The notes under the pieces were generated by a model. The model had not been told where the DNA came from. It did not search any database and was given only the letters and a program-made list of their open reading frames with translations. Made by a program: the position numbers and the translations under genes. Shown here one piece after another: positions 1 through 8,290 of a stretch of DNA of 64,000 nucleotides. The DNA is from Gallionella sp. (GTDB lineage Bacteria > Pseudomonadota > Gammaproteobacteria > Burkholderiales > Gallionellaceae): assembly GCA_028687335.1 (NCBI GenBank), contig JAQUAI010000002.1, positions 62,001 through 126,000 of the forward strand, read 5' to 3'. The first letter of the stretch is position 1, and every line of letters starts with the position of its first letter.

Positions 1-512
1 TGATGCTAATCGCCACAGGCAAGAGCGGAGCACAAATTGATGCTACGAACTGTTCAGCTTTGCAGAGCGTTATCAACGAAGTGGCGATTCTCTTGGCACA
101 AGCCATCGTGCGCGACGGCGAAGGTGCCACCAAATTTATGACCATTAAGGTCGAAGGCGGCAAAGATCAGGCCGAGTGCAAGCAAATCGGCTATGCCATT
201 GCCCATTCCCCGCTGGTGAAAACCGCATTCTTTGCTTCCGATCCGAATTTGGGACGCATCCTTGCCGCAATCGGCTATGCGGGCGTGGTCGATCTGGATG
301 TCGAAAAATTGCAGCTTTATCTGGATGAGGTGTTGGTGGCCGAGAACGGTGGACGTGCAAAAAGTTATCAGGAAGAAGATGGTGCCCGTGTGATGCAGCA
401 GAGCGACATCACCATCCGCGTGGTACTAGGTCGTGGCACGGCAAACGCGACGCTATGGACGTGTGACTTCTCCTACGACTACGTCAAAATCAACGCGAGT
501 TATCGTAGCTAG
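1..512 (+). CDS. argJ: Glutamate N-acetyltransferase / amino-acid N-acetyltransferase ArgJ, C-terminal part
   Basis: This is the last 170 or so residues of the bifunctional arginine-biosynthesis enzyme that moves acetyl from N-acetylornithine to glutamate in the cyclic pathway. The reading frame is open to the window edge, so the start and the autocleavage Thr that begins the beta chain lie upstream. The remaining part carries the family features [22 protein letters not shown] and the terminal segment [18 protein letters not shown], which is the normal ArgJ C-terminus. The first visible ATG at position 3 is internal (the motif reads as LIATG). A DUF815 ATPase gene follows 22 bases later on the same strand. 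Confidence 0.95.
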   Translation, partial: MLIATGKSGAQIDATNCSALQSVINEVAILLAQAIVRDGEGATKFMTIKVEGGKDQAECKQIGYAIAHSPLVKTAFFASDPNLGRILAAIGYAGVVDLDVEKLQLYLDEVLVAENGGRAKSYQEEDGARVMQQSDITIRVVLGRGTANATLWTCDFSYDYVKINASYRS

Positions 513-534
513 TCTGTCCTTTTTACAGACCTGA

Positions 535-1404
535 ATGGATAAACTCGATCAATTCTTTCAGCGCGCCGATGCACTATTGGCGCGTTTGGAAAAAATCCTT
601 CCCGTTGCAAAATCAGCTAACCCTGACTGGTCAGGCGCTGTGGCATTCCGCTGGCAGCGTCGTGATGGCAAGGGGGCTTTGTATCCCGTTCGCCAGCTTC
701 ACAAAATCACCCTGAATGACTTGCGGGACATCGCCGAGCAAAAACAGCGCATCGAACAAAATACGCGTCAGTTTGTGCAAGGATGCCCAGCGAACAATGT
801 GCTACTGACTGGCGCGCGTGGCACTGGAAAATCCTCGCTCGTCAAAGCCCTGCTCAATGAGTACGCAGGGCAAGGGCTGCGCCTGATTGAAATAGGCAAA
901 GACGGCCTAGCCGATTTACCCGAAATCATTGAACTGGTAAGCGAGCGGCCTGAGCGCTTCATTTTGTACTGCGATGATCTTTCCTTCAGTGACGACGAAC
1001 CAGGTTATCAAGCCCTCAAGGCCGCGCTGGACGGCTCCGTTGTCGCCCTGTCCGATAACCTCCTGATCTATGCCACCTCCAACCGCCGTCATCTGATGCC
1101 GGACTACATGCGGGACAATCTCGCTACCCAATATGTCGGCGATGAAGTGCATCCGGCGGAAGGCGTGGAGGAAAAAATATCGCTCTCAGAGCGATTCGGA
1201 TTGTGGATATCGTTCTATCCATTTACTCAAGACGAGTATCTGGCGGTGGCCGAACATTGGCTGGCACATCACGGTTGGAAGCAAGGCATGACAACTGAAG
1301 TGCGCACGGCTGCATTGCAGTGGTCGCTTATGCGTGGTTCACGGAGCGGACGGGTTGCGGGGCAGTTTGCGAAAGATTGGTGTGGTTGGCATGTCGCAAA
1401 ATAA
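535..1404 (+). CDS. DUF815-family AAA+ ATPase
   Basis: A 289-residue P-loop ATPase of the DUF815 family, whose cellular role is not established. Walker A is GARGTGKSS (near residues 92-100) and Walker B is FILYCDDLSF (near residues 140-149). Downstream come the arginine-rich sensor region LIYATSNRRHLMPDYM and a C-terminal RGSRSGRVAGQFAKDW helix. Conserved Betaproteobacteria often place this gene after argJ and before a Nudix gene, as here. The ATG start has no good Shine-Dalgarno sequence. The end overlaps the next gene by 14 bases, which suggests translational coupling. Identification of the family is firm; function is unknown. Confidence 0.88.
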   Translation: MDKLDQFFQRADALLARLEKILPVAKSANPDWSGAVAFRWQRRDGKGALYPVRQLHKITLNDLRDIAEQKQRIEQNTRQFVQGCPANNVLLTGARGTGKSSLVKALLNEYAGQGLRLIEIGKDGLADLPEIIELVSERPERFILYCDDLSFSDDEPGYQALKAALDGSVVALSDNLLIYATSNRRHLMPDYMRDNLATQYVGDEVHPAEGVEEKISLSERFGLWISFYPFTQDEYLAVAEHWLAHHGWKQGMTTEVRTAALQWSLMRGSRSGRVAGQFAKDWCGWHVAK

Positions 1405-2356
1405 GATCGTTGACGTTGCTGCCGCTGTATTACAAAGACCGGACGGCTCCTTCCTCTTGGCGCAACGCCCTGCCGACAAAATATGGGCGGGCTACTGGGA
1501 GTTTCCTGGTGGTAAGTTGGAGCAAGATGAATCTGCCCGCGATGCCTTGGTGCGCGAGCTACGCGAAGAGTTGGGTATTGAGGTGGAAACTGCGTATCCG
1601 TGGCTTTCGCGTGTATTTACTTATCCGCACGCCACGGTGCGACTGAATTTTTTTCGTGTGACGGCATGGCATGGAGAGCTGCATCCGCATGAAGGCCAGC
1701 AGTTTTCATGGCAAGTCTCTTTTTCGCGCGGTAAGGAGCGGGCAAGGATTTCGGTTGAGCCTATTCTTCCCGCCAATGCGCCGATTTTGCGTGCGCTGGA
1801 ATTGCCGCCGCTGTATGCGATTAGTAATGCTGCTGAGTTGGGGGAGGAGGTGTTCCTCTCAAGGTTGCAGGCGCGGCTGGATGAGGGATTGGGATTGGTG
1901 CAGTTGCGCGAAAAAAATCTCTCCCGTGATGCGTTGCGTGCGCTGGCACTGCGCGTGGTGGCACTGGCTCACGCGCGTGGTGCAAAGGTGCTGCTCAATG
2001 GGGATGTTGCGCTGGCACAGGAGGTTGGCGCCGATGGTGTGCAGCTGACCTCTTCGCAGCTCTCTGGATTATCTGAAAGGCCTGATGTGGCGTGGTGTGG
2101 TGCTTCGTGTCACAACGCCGAAGAATTGCGCCGAGCCGAGGTATTGGGCTGCGATTTTGTTTTGTTGAGTCCGGTATTGCCGACGTTATCGCATCCGGGT
2201 GAATCTGGGCTGGGTTGGGCCGGATTTGCTGAATGTGCGGCGGGGGCGACTATTCCGGTTTATGCTCTGGGCGGGCTGTCTGGCGGGGATATGCTAAACG
2301 CTTGGCAGCATGGTGCGCATGGTATAGCTCTGTTGCGTCAAGCTTGGGTTTCTTGA
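1391..2356 (+). CDS. Nudix (MutT-type) hydrolase fused to a ThiE-like thiamine phosphate synthase domain
   Basis: A 321-residue two-domain protein. Residues 1-130 are a MutT-type Nudix domain that would clean oxidised nucleoside triphosphates such as 8-oxo-dGTP; the Nudix box begins at GGKLEQDE and continues REL-REELGI. Residues about 140-320 resemble the TIM-barrel ThiE/TenI fold, with QLREKNLS, GADGVQLTS and LLSPVLPTLSHPG. Whether the second domain makes thiamine phosphate is uncertain, because proteins with this architecture are usually annotated only as Nudix hydrolases. The start at MSQNKIVD is chosen because the Nudix fold begins there; a longer open frame exists upstream. The last 19 bases overlap the convergent yacG. 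Confidence 0.88.
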   Translation: MSQNKIVDVAAAVLQRPDGSFLLAQRPADKIWAGYWEFPGGKLEQDESARDALVRELREELGIEVETAYPWLSRVFTYPHATVRLNFFRVTAWHGELHPHEGQQFSWQVSFSRGKERARISVEPILPANAPILRALELPPLYAISNAAELGEEVFLSRLQARLDEGLGLVQLREKNLSRDALRALALRVVALAHARGAKVLLNGDVALAQEVGADGVQLTSSQLSGLSERPDVAWCGASCHNAEELRRAEVLGCDFVLLSPVLPTLSHPGESGLGWAGFAECAAGATIPVYALGGLSGGDMLNAWQHGAHGIALLRQAWVS

Positions 2357-2532
2357 TTGCCGGAATCTTGTTCGCGTTGTTCGACGCGATATTCTTCGTT
2401 GGCCCACTTGCCTAAATCGATCATTTTGCAACGTTCGCAGCAGAACGGGCGGAAGCGGTTAGTCGTATCCCATGCATGCTCTTTGCCGCAATGTGGGCAG
2501 GTCACCACGGGGGCGCACTTGTTTTGCGACAT
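2338..2532 (-). CDS. yacG: DNA gyrase inhibitor / zinc-binding protein YacG
   Basis: A 64-residue protein with the four-cysteine zinc knuckle of YacG: CPHCGKEH near residues 12-19 and CCERCK near residues 31-36, followed by DLGKWANEEY. The E. coli homologue binds GyrB and blocks DNA binding. It lies at the downstream end of the pilC-pilD-coaE-zapD cluster, four bases after zapD, the classic proteobacterial order. Its 3' end overlaps the convergent Nudix-ThiE gene by 19 bases. Confidence 0.93.
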   Translation of the reverse strand: MSQNKCAPVVTCPHCGKEHAWDTTNRFRPFCCERCKMIDLGKWANEEYRVEQREQDSGNQETQA

Positions 2533-2536
2533 TGTA

Positions 2537-3295
2537 TTAACCCAGCGAGCAAAAAGTCAGATCGAACGGAACGTCTTGTTCGAACAATGTGGATTTTGCA
2601 GCATAGTTGGCCGTGATGAAGCGAATGTTAATCGCGTATTTGTTTGCGCCAACTTCGGGAATACACGCGAGTTCACCGGATAAAGTGAGACGCAGCATTT
2701 GTGCGACACGCCCCCCCTGCATTTGCTGGAAAGTGCCTTGGTGTGCCGTGAAGTGCATGACTTTTCCGCTTTCCCGCAGCAGACGTAGCACAATGGTAAG
2801 TGCGGTCTTTAGCGGCATTAGCGGAGCAAGCCAGTCGTGCAAAAACTGACGGCGCAATGTGATGTTTTGCTGTTGCCAGTAGTGGTAAGACGGCAAATCA
2901 AATTCGCAGGTGCCCCCGGGCATGCAGGTACGTTGTTTGATGCCCATCAGCCATTCATTTTCGCGTAAGTGTTGGCCGATCTTGCCAGTCATGGAAAGTA
3001 CGGCGGAAGCGGCAGTCTCGATTTCGTTCAGAATTTCATCCAGCGCATCTTCAGAAATGGCTGGGTTGTTATGCAATGCTGCCAATACGCGTTTTTGACG
3101 CTCAAGCTCTTGCAGCAAGTCAGATTTGAGATCGGCGCGTGAGGAGACTTCGAGAATTTCGAACAGAATGGTCAGTGCGATGTGATGATCGGTGCTTTGA
3201 TCCAGCTCAATGAAGCGTTCGATGCGCGCGAAAAGATCCTCCAGTCGCAGCAAGGTGCGGACTTTTTCATTCAGAGGAAATTCGTATTCGATCAC
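2537..3295 (-). CDS. zapD: Cell division protein ZapD (DUF1342)
   Basis: A 252-residue helical protein that matches ZapD, the cytosolic factor that bundles FtsZ protofilaments at the division ring. It opens with the family-typical IEYEFPLNEKVRTLLRLEDLF. Later come CEFDLPSYHYWQ near the middle and RGEL/YAINIRF-type strands towards the end. Length is normal for the family (about 250). It sits between coaE and yacG, a linkage conserved in beta- and gammaproteobacteria. A 57-base gap separates it from coaE. Confidence 0.93.
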   Translation of the reverse strand: MIEYEFPLNEKVRTLLRLEDLFARIERFIELDQSTDHHIALTILFEILEVSSRADLKSDLLQELERQKRVLAALHNNPAISEDALDEILNEIETAASAVLSMTGKIGQHLRENEWLMGIKQRTCMPGGTCEFDLPSYHYWQQQNITLRRQFLHDWLAPLMPLKTALTIVLRLLRESGKVMHFTAHQGTFQQMQGGRVAQMLRLTLSGELACIPEVGANKYAINIRFITANYAAKSTLFEQDVPFDLTFCSLG

Positions 3296-3352
3296 GTTGG
3301 CCGACGCGTATAGGTGGATGGCTGCGAAAGATATAGGGAGAGGCGGGTCACG

Positions 3353-3964
3353 TCAATGGTTCCCTGTCGCTAATTGACATAGACGCTCGTGCAAGAGGGC
3401 GATTTGCAATGGCAAGTCGTCGGTATTACCGTCATTATCAATAACGGTATCAGCCAGCGCGTTTCTGCGAGTTGAGTCCAGTTGCTGCGCCATGATGGCA
3501 TGAATGGTTGCGGCATCCAATGCGCTGCGCGCAGCAGTGCGGGCAACTTGGCGTGCTGTGCTGCAATTGACCGCGACGGTGTGATCCATCCAGTCGGCAT
3601 AACAGCCGCTTTCAAACAGTAGGGGAACGACAACTAGTGTGTAAGGCGCATCGCTGGGGCTGCTGGCAAGGCGCATTGTTTCAGCCTGAATTAGCGGATG
3701 TAAGAGGGCTTCAAGTTTTGATTTTGCTGCGATGTCGGTAAATACCAGTGTGCGCATGGCATTGCGGTCTAACGCACCTTCCGCTGTGATGAACTCAGCT
3801 CCGAATGCTTCGCGTATTGCTGCTATGGCGATGCCGTTTGCTTGGGTTAGTTCGCGCGAAATGATGTCGGTGTCGATTATGCGGGCGCCACGTTGAGCCA
3901 ACAGGTTCGCCACGGTGGACTTACCTGAGCCGATGCCGCCCGTAAGTCCGACCAGATAGTTCAC
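3353..3964 (-). CDS. coaE: Dephospho-CoA kinase
   Basis: A 203-residue P-loop kinase for the last step of coenzyme A synthesis, phosphorylating the 3'-hydroxyl of dephospho-CoA. Walker A GLTGGIGSGKST lies at residues 7-18. The DTD motif (IIDTDIISREL) follows near residue 31, and VVPLLFESG and the lid region with conserved Arg (ARTAAR) come later. Its ATG overlaps the end of pilD by 4 bases, so translation is probably coupled in the pilC-pilD-coaE operon. Confidence 0.95.
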   Translation of the reverse strand: MNYLVGLTGGIGSGKSTVANLLAQRGARIIDTDIISRELTQANGIAIAAIREAFGAEFITAEGALDRNAMRTLVFTDIAAKSKLEALLHPLIQAETMRLASSPSDAPYTLVVVPLLFESGCYADWMDHTVAVNCSTARQVARTAARSALDAATIHAIMAQQLDSTRRNALADTVIDNDGNTDDLPLQIALLHERLCQLATGNH

Positions 3965-4833
3965 GGTGCCGCCAGTAGTTGCAGATAACTTTGCGTCAGC
4001 GACACTCCCCAGAATAGCGCAATCAATCCGCCGCCCGCCAGATAGGGGCCAAAGGGAATGGGAATATTACGCCCCTGTTTGGTGAGAACGATGAGGGCAA
4101 TGCCGACCACCGCACCGACCAGTGACGAGAGCAGAATAATGAGCGGCAGCATTTGCCATCCCATCCACGCGCCCAATGCTGCCAGTAGTTTGAAGTCGCC
4201 GTAACCCATACCCTCTTTGCCCGTGATCAGCTTGAATAGCCAGTACACACTCCACAACACGAGATAACCGAAAATTGCACCGAGTACGGCACTGTGTAGC
4301 GTGGTGAAAGTGCCAAACATATTGACTAGCAAGCCGAGCCATAGCAATGGCAGGGTAATGTCATCCGGCAATAGTTGCGTATCAAAATCGATGGCAGTTA
4401 ATGCCAGCAGCGCCCAGATCAACGCCAGCGCAGCACAGGCGGCAAAGCCAAAGCCGAAATGCCATGCGGCATAAGCGCTTAGTACCCCAGTGATTGTTTC
4501 CACCACCGGATAGCGGGGCGAGATGCGGGTGCCGCAGCCTTTGCATTTACCGCGCAGCCACAGATAACTCAGCACGGGAATGTTTTCCAGCGCGCCGATG
4601 GCATGGTTGCACTGCGGGCAGGCGGAACGGGGAATAACAAGGTTGTAGCGCGGGGTGTCAGGCGGCGATTCGCCGCGCAACTCGGCACATTGGGCGTGCC
4701 ATTCACGCTGCAACATGATAGGTAGTCGGTGGATGACGACATTCAAAAAACTTCCTACCATCAGGCCGACGAATAGAACGACTCCGATGAAGGCGGCGGG
4801 TACCGCCTGCATAAGATCCAGCAACGCCGTCAA
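3961..4833 (-). CDS. pilD: Type IV prepilin peptidase / N-methyltransferase PilD
   Basis: A 290-residue polytopic inner-membrane aspartyl protease that cleaves prepilin leaders and methylates the new N-terminus. The cytoplasmic N-terminal loop has the two zinc CxxC pairs (CPQCNHAIG and CKGC, residues about 72 and 96). The two catalytic Asp regions are AIDFDTQLLPD near residue 150 and GYGDFKLLAALGAW near residue 215. It overlaps pilC upstream and coaE downstream by 4 bases each. Together with pilC it points to a type IV pilus or competence apparatus, although the other pil genes are not in the window. Confidence 0.95.
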   Translation of the reverse strand: MTALLDLMQAVPAAFIGVVLFVGLMVGSFLNVVIHRLPIMLQREWHAQCAELRGESPPDTPRYNLVIPRSACPQCNHAIGALENIPVLSYLWLRGKCKGCGTRISPRYPVVETITGVLSAYAAWHFGFGFAACAALALIWALLALTAIDFDTQLLPDDITLPLLWLGLLVNMFGTFTTLHSAVLGAIFGYLVLWSVYWLFKLITGKEGMGYGDFKLLAALGAWMGWQMLPLIILLSSLVGAVVGIALIVLTKQGRNIPIPFGPYLAGGGLIALFWGVSLTQSYLQLLAAP

Positions 4834-6059
4834 ACCACTTGACCCATCTTGAAGATAGGCAGATACATCGCCACCACCATGCCGCCGATCAATGTACCCA
4901 GCACCACCATGATGATTGGTTCCATCAAGCTGGATAGTGCCTCGACCGCGTCATCCACTTCAGCTTCGTAGAAGTCGGCGACCTTGCTTAACATCGAGTC
5001 CAGCGAGCCAGCTTCTTCGCCGATTGCAACCATTTGCAGCACCATGCTGGGGAATACTTCGGTGTTTTGCATTGCCACGGTCAGGCTGTTACCCGTGCTG
5101 ACCTCGCGCTGAATGTACTTGGTTGCATCGAAATACACCGCGTTACCGGCTGCCCCAGCGACGGAGTCGAACGCCTCTACCAGCGGTACGCCAGCCGCGA
5201 ACATGGTAGATAGCGTACGGCTCCAGCGTGCGATAGTTGCTTTGCGCACCAGCTCGCCGAAAATGGGCAGCTTAAGCAGAAGACGATCCATCACCATCTG
5301 CATCTTCTTGCTGCGTTTCCAGAAATAGAAGAAGGTGTAGAAACCGCCGCCGATGCCGCCGAAAATCGCCCACCAGTACGTGACGAAGAAATCGGAGATA
5401 CCCATAATAAACAGGGTTGGTGCAGGCAGGTCAGCACCAAAGCTAGAGAACAGTTCTTTAAACGCCGGAATCACGAAAATCATAATCACCGCAGTGATAA
5501 TGAATGCGACGACGATAATCGAAACGGGATAGAACAAAGCCGATTTAATTTTGCTCTTGATCGCCTGAATTTTTTCTTTATAGGTTGCCAAACGTTCTAG
5601 CAAGCTGTCCAAAATACCCGCTGCTTCACCCGCTCCGATCAGGTTGCAATACAACTCGTCGAAGAAGAGCGGATACTTTTTAAATGCTTGCTGCAAGCTG
5701 CTACCGGTTTCAACATCGGTTTTGATGTCAAAAAGAAGTTTAGCAACCGACGGGTTGTTATGTCCCTTCCCGACGATATCGAACGCCTGCAACAGCGGCA
5801 CGCCGGATTTCAGCATGGTCGCAAGTTGGCGGGTGAATAACGTGATGTCTTTATCCGATACGCTTTGCGTGCTGCTGCGCAGCTTCTTGATTTTGGTGAC
5901 GTTGATGCCTTGGCGGCGCAAGTGTGCCGAGACACTGGCCTCGCCTGCGGAGCGCATTTCGCCCTTGACCAGTTTGCCGGTCTTGTCTTTGCCTTCCCAT
6001 AGATAGGAATATTCTTTTGCTTTTTCGGTTTTCGATGCGGTCTTGGGTGCGACAGCCAT
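4830..6059 (-). CDS. pilC: Type IV pilus inner-membrane platform protein PilC
   Basis: A 409-residue integral membrane protein that forms the platform on which the PilB/PilT motors act. Two repeated T2SSF domains are visible, about residues 75-200 (with FTRQLATMLKSGVPLLQAFD and GEAAGILDSLLERLA) and 280-400 (with RTLSTMFAAGVPLVEAFD and GEEAGSLDSMLSKVA). Each is followed by hydrophobic helices. The start at MAVAPKTASK is preceded by AAGGGGA. It overlaps pilD by 4 bases. Normally pilB is the next gene upstream; here a CorC-like gene is found instead. Confidence 0.95.
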   Translation of the reverse strand: MAVAPKTASKTEKAKEYSYLWEGKDKTGKLVKGEMRSAGEASVSAHLRRQGINVTKIKKLRSSTQSVSDKDITLFTRQLATMLKSGVPLLQAFDIVGKGHNNPSVAKLLFDIKTDVETGSSLQQAFKKYPLFFDELYCNLIGAGEAAGILDSLLERLATYKEKIQAIKSKIKSALFYPVSIIVVAFIITAVIMIFVIPAFKELFSSFGADLPAPTLFIMGISDFFVTYWWAIFGGIGGGFYTFFYFWKRSKKMQMVMDRLLLKLPIFGELVRKATIARWSRTLSTMFAAGVPLVEAFDSVAGAAGNAVYFDATKYIQREVSTGNSLTVAMQNTEVFPSMVLQMVAIGEEAGSLDSMLSKVADFYEAEVDDAVEALSSLMEPIIMVVLGTLIGGMVVAMYLPIFKMGQVV

Positions 6060-6146
6060 GAGGGTCCCCTTGAATCATGATTCTGACGTTGGCGGGCATG
6101 ATGCCGAGCTTTGCCTGTCTTGTAAAGACGTGTTTTGTCAGGTTTT

Positions 6147-7427
6147 CTAATGTTTTCCGTTAGTTCGCAAAGGAAAGACACGAACGACTTTAACTACGCG
6201 ATCCTGTATCTGAATAATTTCCATCGGATAGTCAGCAATTTTCAGGCTGGTTCCCGGTTCCGGTATGTCCTGCAAATGCTCCAGAATCAAGCCGTTTAGC
6301 GTCTTTGCACTATCGGTCGGCAGGTGCATACCGAGTTTACGGTTCAGTTCACGCAAGCTGCTGCTTCCTTCCAGCAATAGGCTACCGTCGCTTTGGCGCA
6401 GAAACTTTCCGGTCTGCGTCGGCGACTGGGTGGTGAAATCACCAACAATTTCTTCGAGGATATTTTCCAGGGTCACCAAGCCGAGCAGTTCGCCGTACTC
6501 ATCCACTACTAAGCCGATGCGCGATTGTCTTTCCTGAAATTGCTGCATCTGTTTCAGTAGTGGTGTATCGGACGGGATGAAATACGGCTCCATCAAAATA
6601 CTGCGCAATGCTTCAATATCTAAAGTTTCTTCCTGTAGCAACGGCAACACCCGCTTGATGTGCAGAATGCCGATGATGTTGTCGGGTGAGTTTTCAAATA
6701 CCGGCATCAGCGTGTGATGGCTGGTGATGATCTGATGGCGAACCTCTGTCGCATCGGCGCAGATATCCAGCGCCTCGATTTGGTTGCGCGGTACCATGAC
6801 ATCATTCACAGTGATACGTTCCAGATCAACGAGATTGAGCAACATCTTTTGGTGTTTGCGTGGTAAAAAATGTTCGGCATCAAGCACCATAGTTCGCAGC
6901 TCTTCCAGTGTCATCTTCTGTTTGCTCTGGTCGGTTTGGATACGAATGTGCAACATCCATAACATGCCCTTAACCATGCCGCTGGCGACCGATACCACTG
7001 GGTGGAATAGTGTGATGAGCGGGGTGAGTAAATAGCTGGCGGGGAGTGCAATGCGCTCGGGGTGACTGGCGGCAATGATTTTCGGCATGATTTCGCTGAA
7101 CACCAATAATGCGAAGGTGATGACCAGCGTTCCCAGCAAAATTGCCAAATCGTCTTGTCCGAACAGTCGCAGGATGATGATATTGGTTACGGCTGCCGCA
7201 GCAACGTTGACCAGTGTATTGCCTAGCAAAATTGAGCCCAGCAATTTATCAACCTTACCCAGCAGTTTGTTGACCAGCTTGGCACTGCGGTTGCCCTTGC
7301 GAATCAAATTATTCAGGCGATAACGGTTGATCGCCATCATGCTTGTTTCGGAGCCGGAGAAGAACGCGCTACACAACAGCAGTACGATCAGAATGCCAAA
7401 AAGTGCGTTTAATGAAATGTCGTCCAA
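6147..7427 (-). CDS. HlyC/CorC-family transporter (DUF21 - CBS pair - CorC_HlyC)
   Basis: A 426-residue membrane protein of the CNNM/CorC family, implicated in magnesium or cobalt efflux. Residues about 1-190 form the DUF21 transmembrane module with SGSETSMMAINRYRL. Residues about 210-335 hold two CBS motifs (TVNDVMVPRNQIEAL; RQSRIGLVVDEYGELLGLV). Residues about 350-426 are the CorC_HlyC domain (LNRKLGMHLPTDSAKTLNGL). The metal it moves cannot be told from sequence. It is transcribed towards pilC with an 87-base gap, where many relatives have pilB. Confidence 0.9.
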   Translation of the reverse strand: MDDISLNALFGILIVLLLCSAFFSGSETSMMAINRYRLNNLIRKGNRSAKLVNKLLGKVDKLLGSILLGNTLVNVAAAAVTNIIILRLFGQDDLAILLGTLVITFALLVFSEIMPKIIAASHPERIALPASYLLTPLITLFHPVVSVASGMVKGMLWMLHIRIQTDQSKQKMTLEELRTMVLDAEHFLPRKHQKMLLNLVDLERITVNDVMVPRNQIEALDICADATEVRHQIITSHHTLMPVFENSPDNIIGILHIKRVLPLLQEETLDIEALRSILMEPYFIPSDTPLLKQMQQFQERQSRIGLVVDEYGELLGLVTLENILEEIVGDFTTQSPTQTGKFLRQSDGSLLLEGSSSLRELNRKLGMHLPTDSAKTLNGLILEHLQDIPEPGTSLKIADYPMEIIQIQDRVVKVVRVFPLRTNGKH

Positions 7428-7482
7428 AGCAGCGTTACGAGAAAATAAGACAGTCGGATGGTGTGCGAGCGTGCCTGTGCTG

Positions 7483-8268
7483 TCAAGCCGTGCGACGATA
7501 GGCGTAGCGCATCAGCACTGCACCCGCCACGATCATAGGCAAGCTTAGCCACTGTCCCATGCTGATACCCAGCGTCAGCAAGCCGAAGATGCCATCATCC
7601 GGTGTGCGGGTAAATTCCGCGAGAAAGCGGAAGCTGCCATAGCCAATCAGAAATAATCCCGACACAGCACCGACCGGGCGAGGTTTATTGGAATAAAGCC
7701 AGAGCAGTAGGAAAAGCGCGATGCCTTCCAGCGCAAATTCGTAAAGCTGAGACGGGTGGCGCGGCAGTTTATCCACATGCGGAAACACCATGCCCCATGC
7801 CGCTTCGGTTGGTCGTCCCCACAGTTCGCCGTTGATGAAGTTGCCGATGCGTCCCGCGCCCAAACCCAGCGGTACCAATGGCGCGACAAAGTCCATGAGT
7901 TGCAGCCACATCAGTTTGCGGCTGCGCGCAAACAAAGCCATCGCAAGCAGTACGCCGAGGAAACCGCCATGAAACGACATGCCGCCTTGCCATACCGCCA
8001 GTATTTGTAAGGGGTGCGCAAAGTAGTAGTCGGGGTTGTAGAACAGCACTTCGCCTAATCGCCCACCCGCGACCACGCCCAGTACGCCGTAAAACAGCAG
8101 GTCATCGAGAAATTTCTCATCCCATCCTGGGCGTTTGAGCGTCTTCAATCGCTGCCTACCCAGCCAGATGAACAGACCAAAGCCGAGCAAATACATCAGC
8201 CCGTACCAATGGATGCCAAAAGGGCCGAGGTGAATAGCGACGGGGTCGAACTGGGGATGGATCAGCAT
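7483..8268 (-). CDS. lgt: Phosphatidylglycerol--prolipoprotein diacylglyceryl transferase
   Basis: A 261-residue inner-membrane enzyme that adds diacylglycerol to the lipobox cysteine of prolipoproteins, the first lipoprotein maturation step. The Lgt signature [16 protein letters not shown] lies near residues 139-154. Membrane segments and the conserved HGGFLG, HPSQLYE and [11 protein letters not shown] blocks are in family order. Several putative lipoproteins in this window are its likely substrates. It starts 22 bases after spoT ends. Confidence 0.96.
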   Translation of the reverse strand: MLIHPQFDPVAIHLGPFGIHWYGLMYLLGFGLFIWLGRQRLKTLKRPGWDEKFLDDLLFYGVLGVVAGGRLGEVLFYNPDYYFAHPLQILAVWQGGMSFHGGFLGVLLAMALFARSRKLMWLQLMDFVAPLVPLGLGAGRIGNFINGELWGRPTEAAWGMVFPHVDKLPRHPSQLYEFALEGIALFLLLWLYSNKPRPVGAVSGLFLIGYGSFRFLAEFTRTPDDGIFGLLTLGISMGQWLSLPMIVAGAVLMRYAYRRTA

Positions 8269-8290
8269 GGTGATGAGGGGCTAAAGGAAA

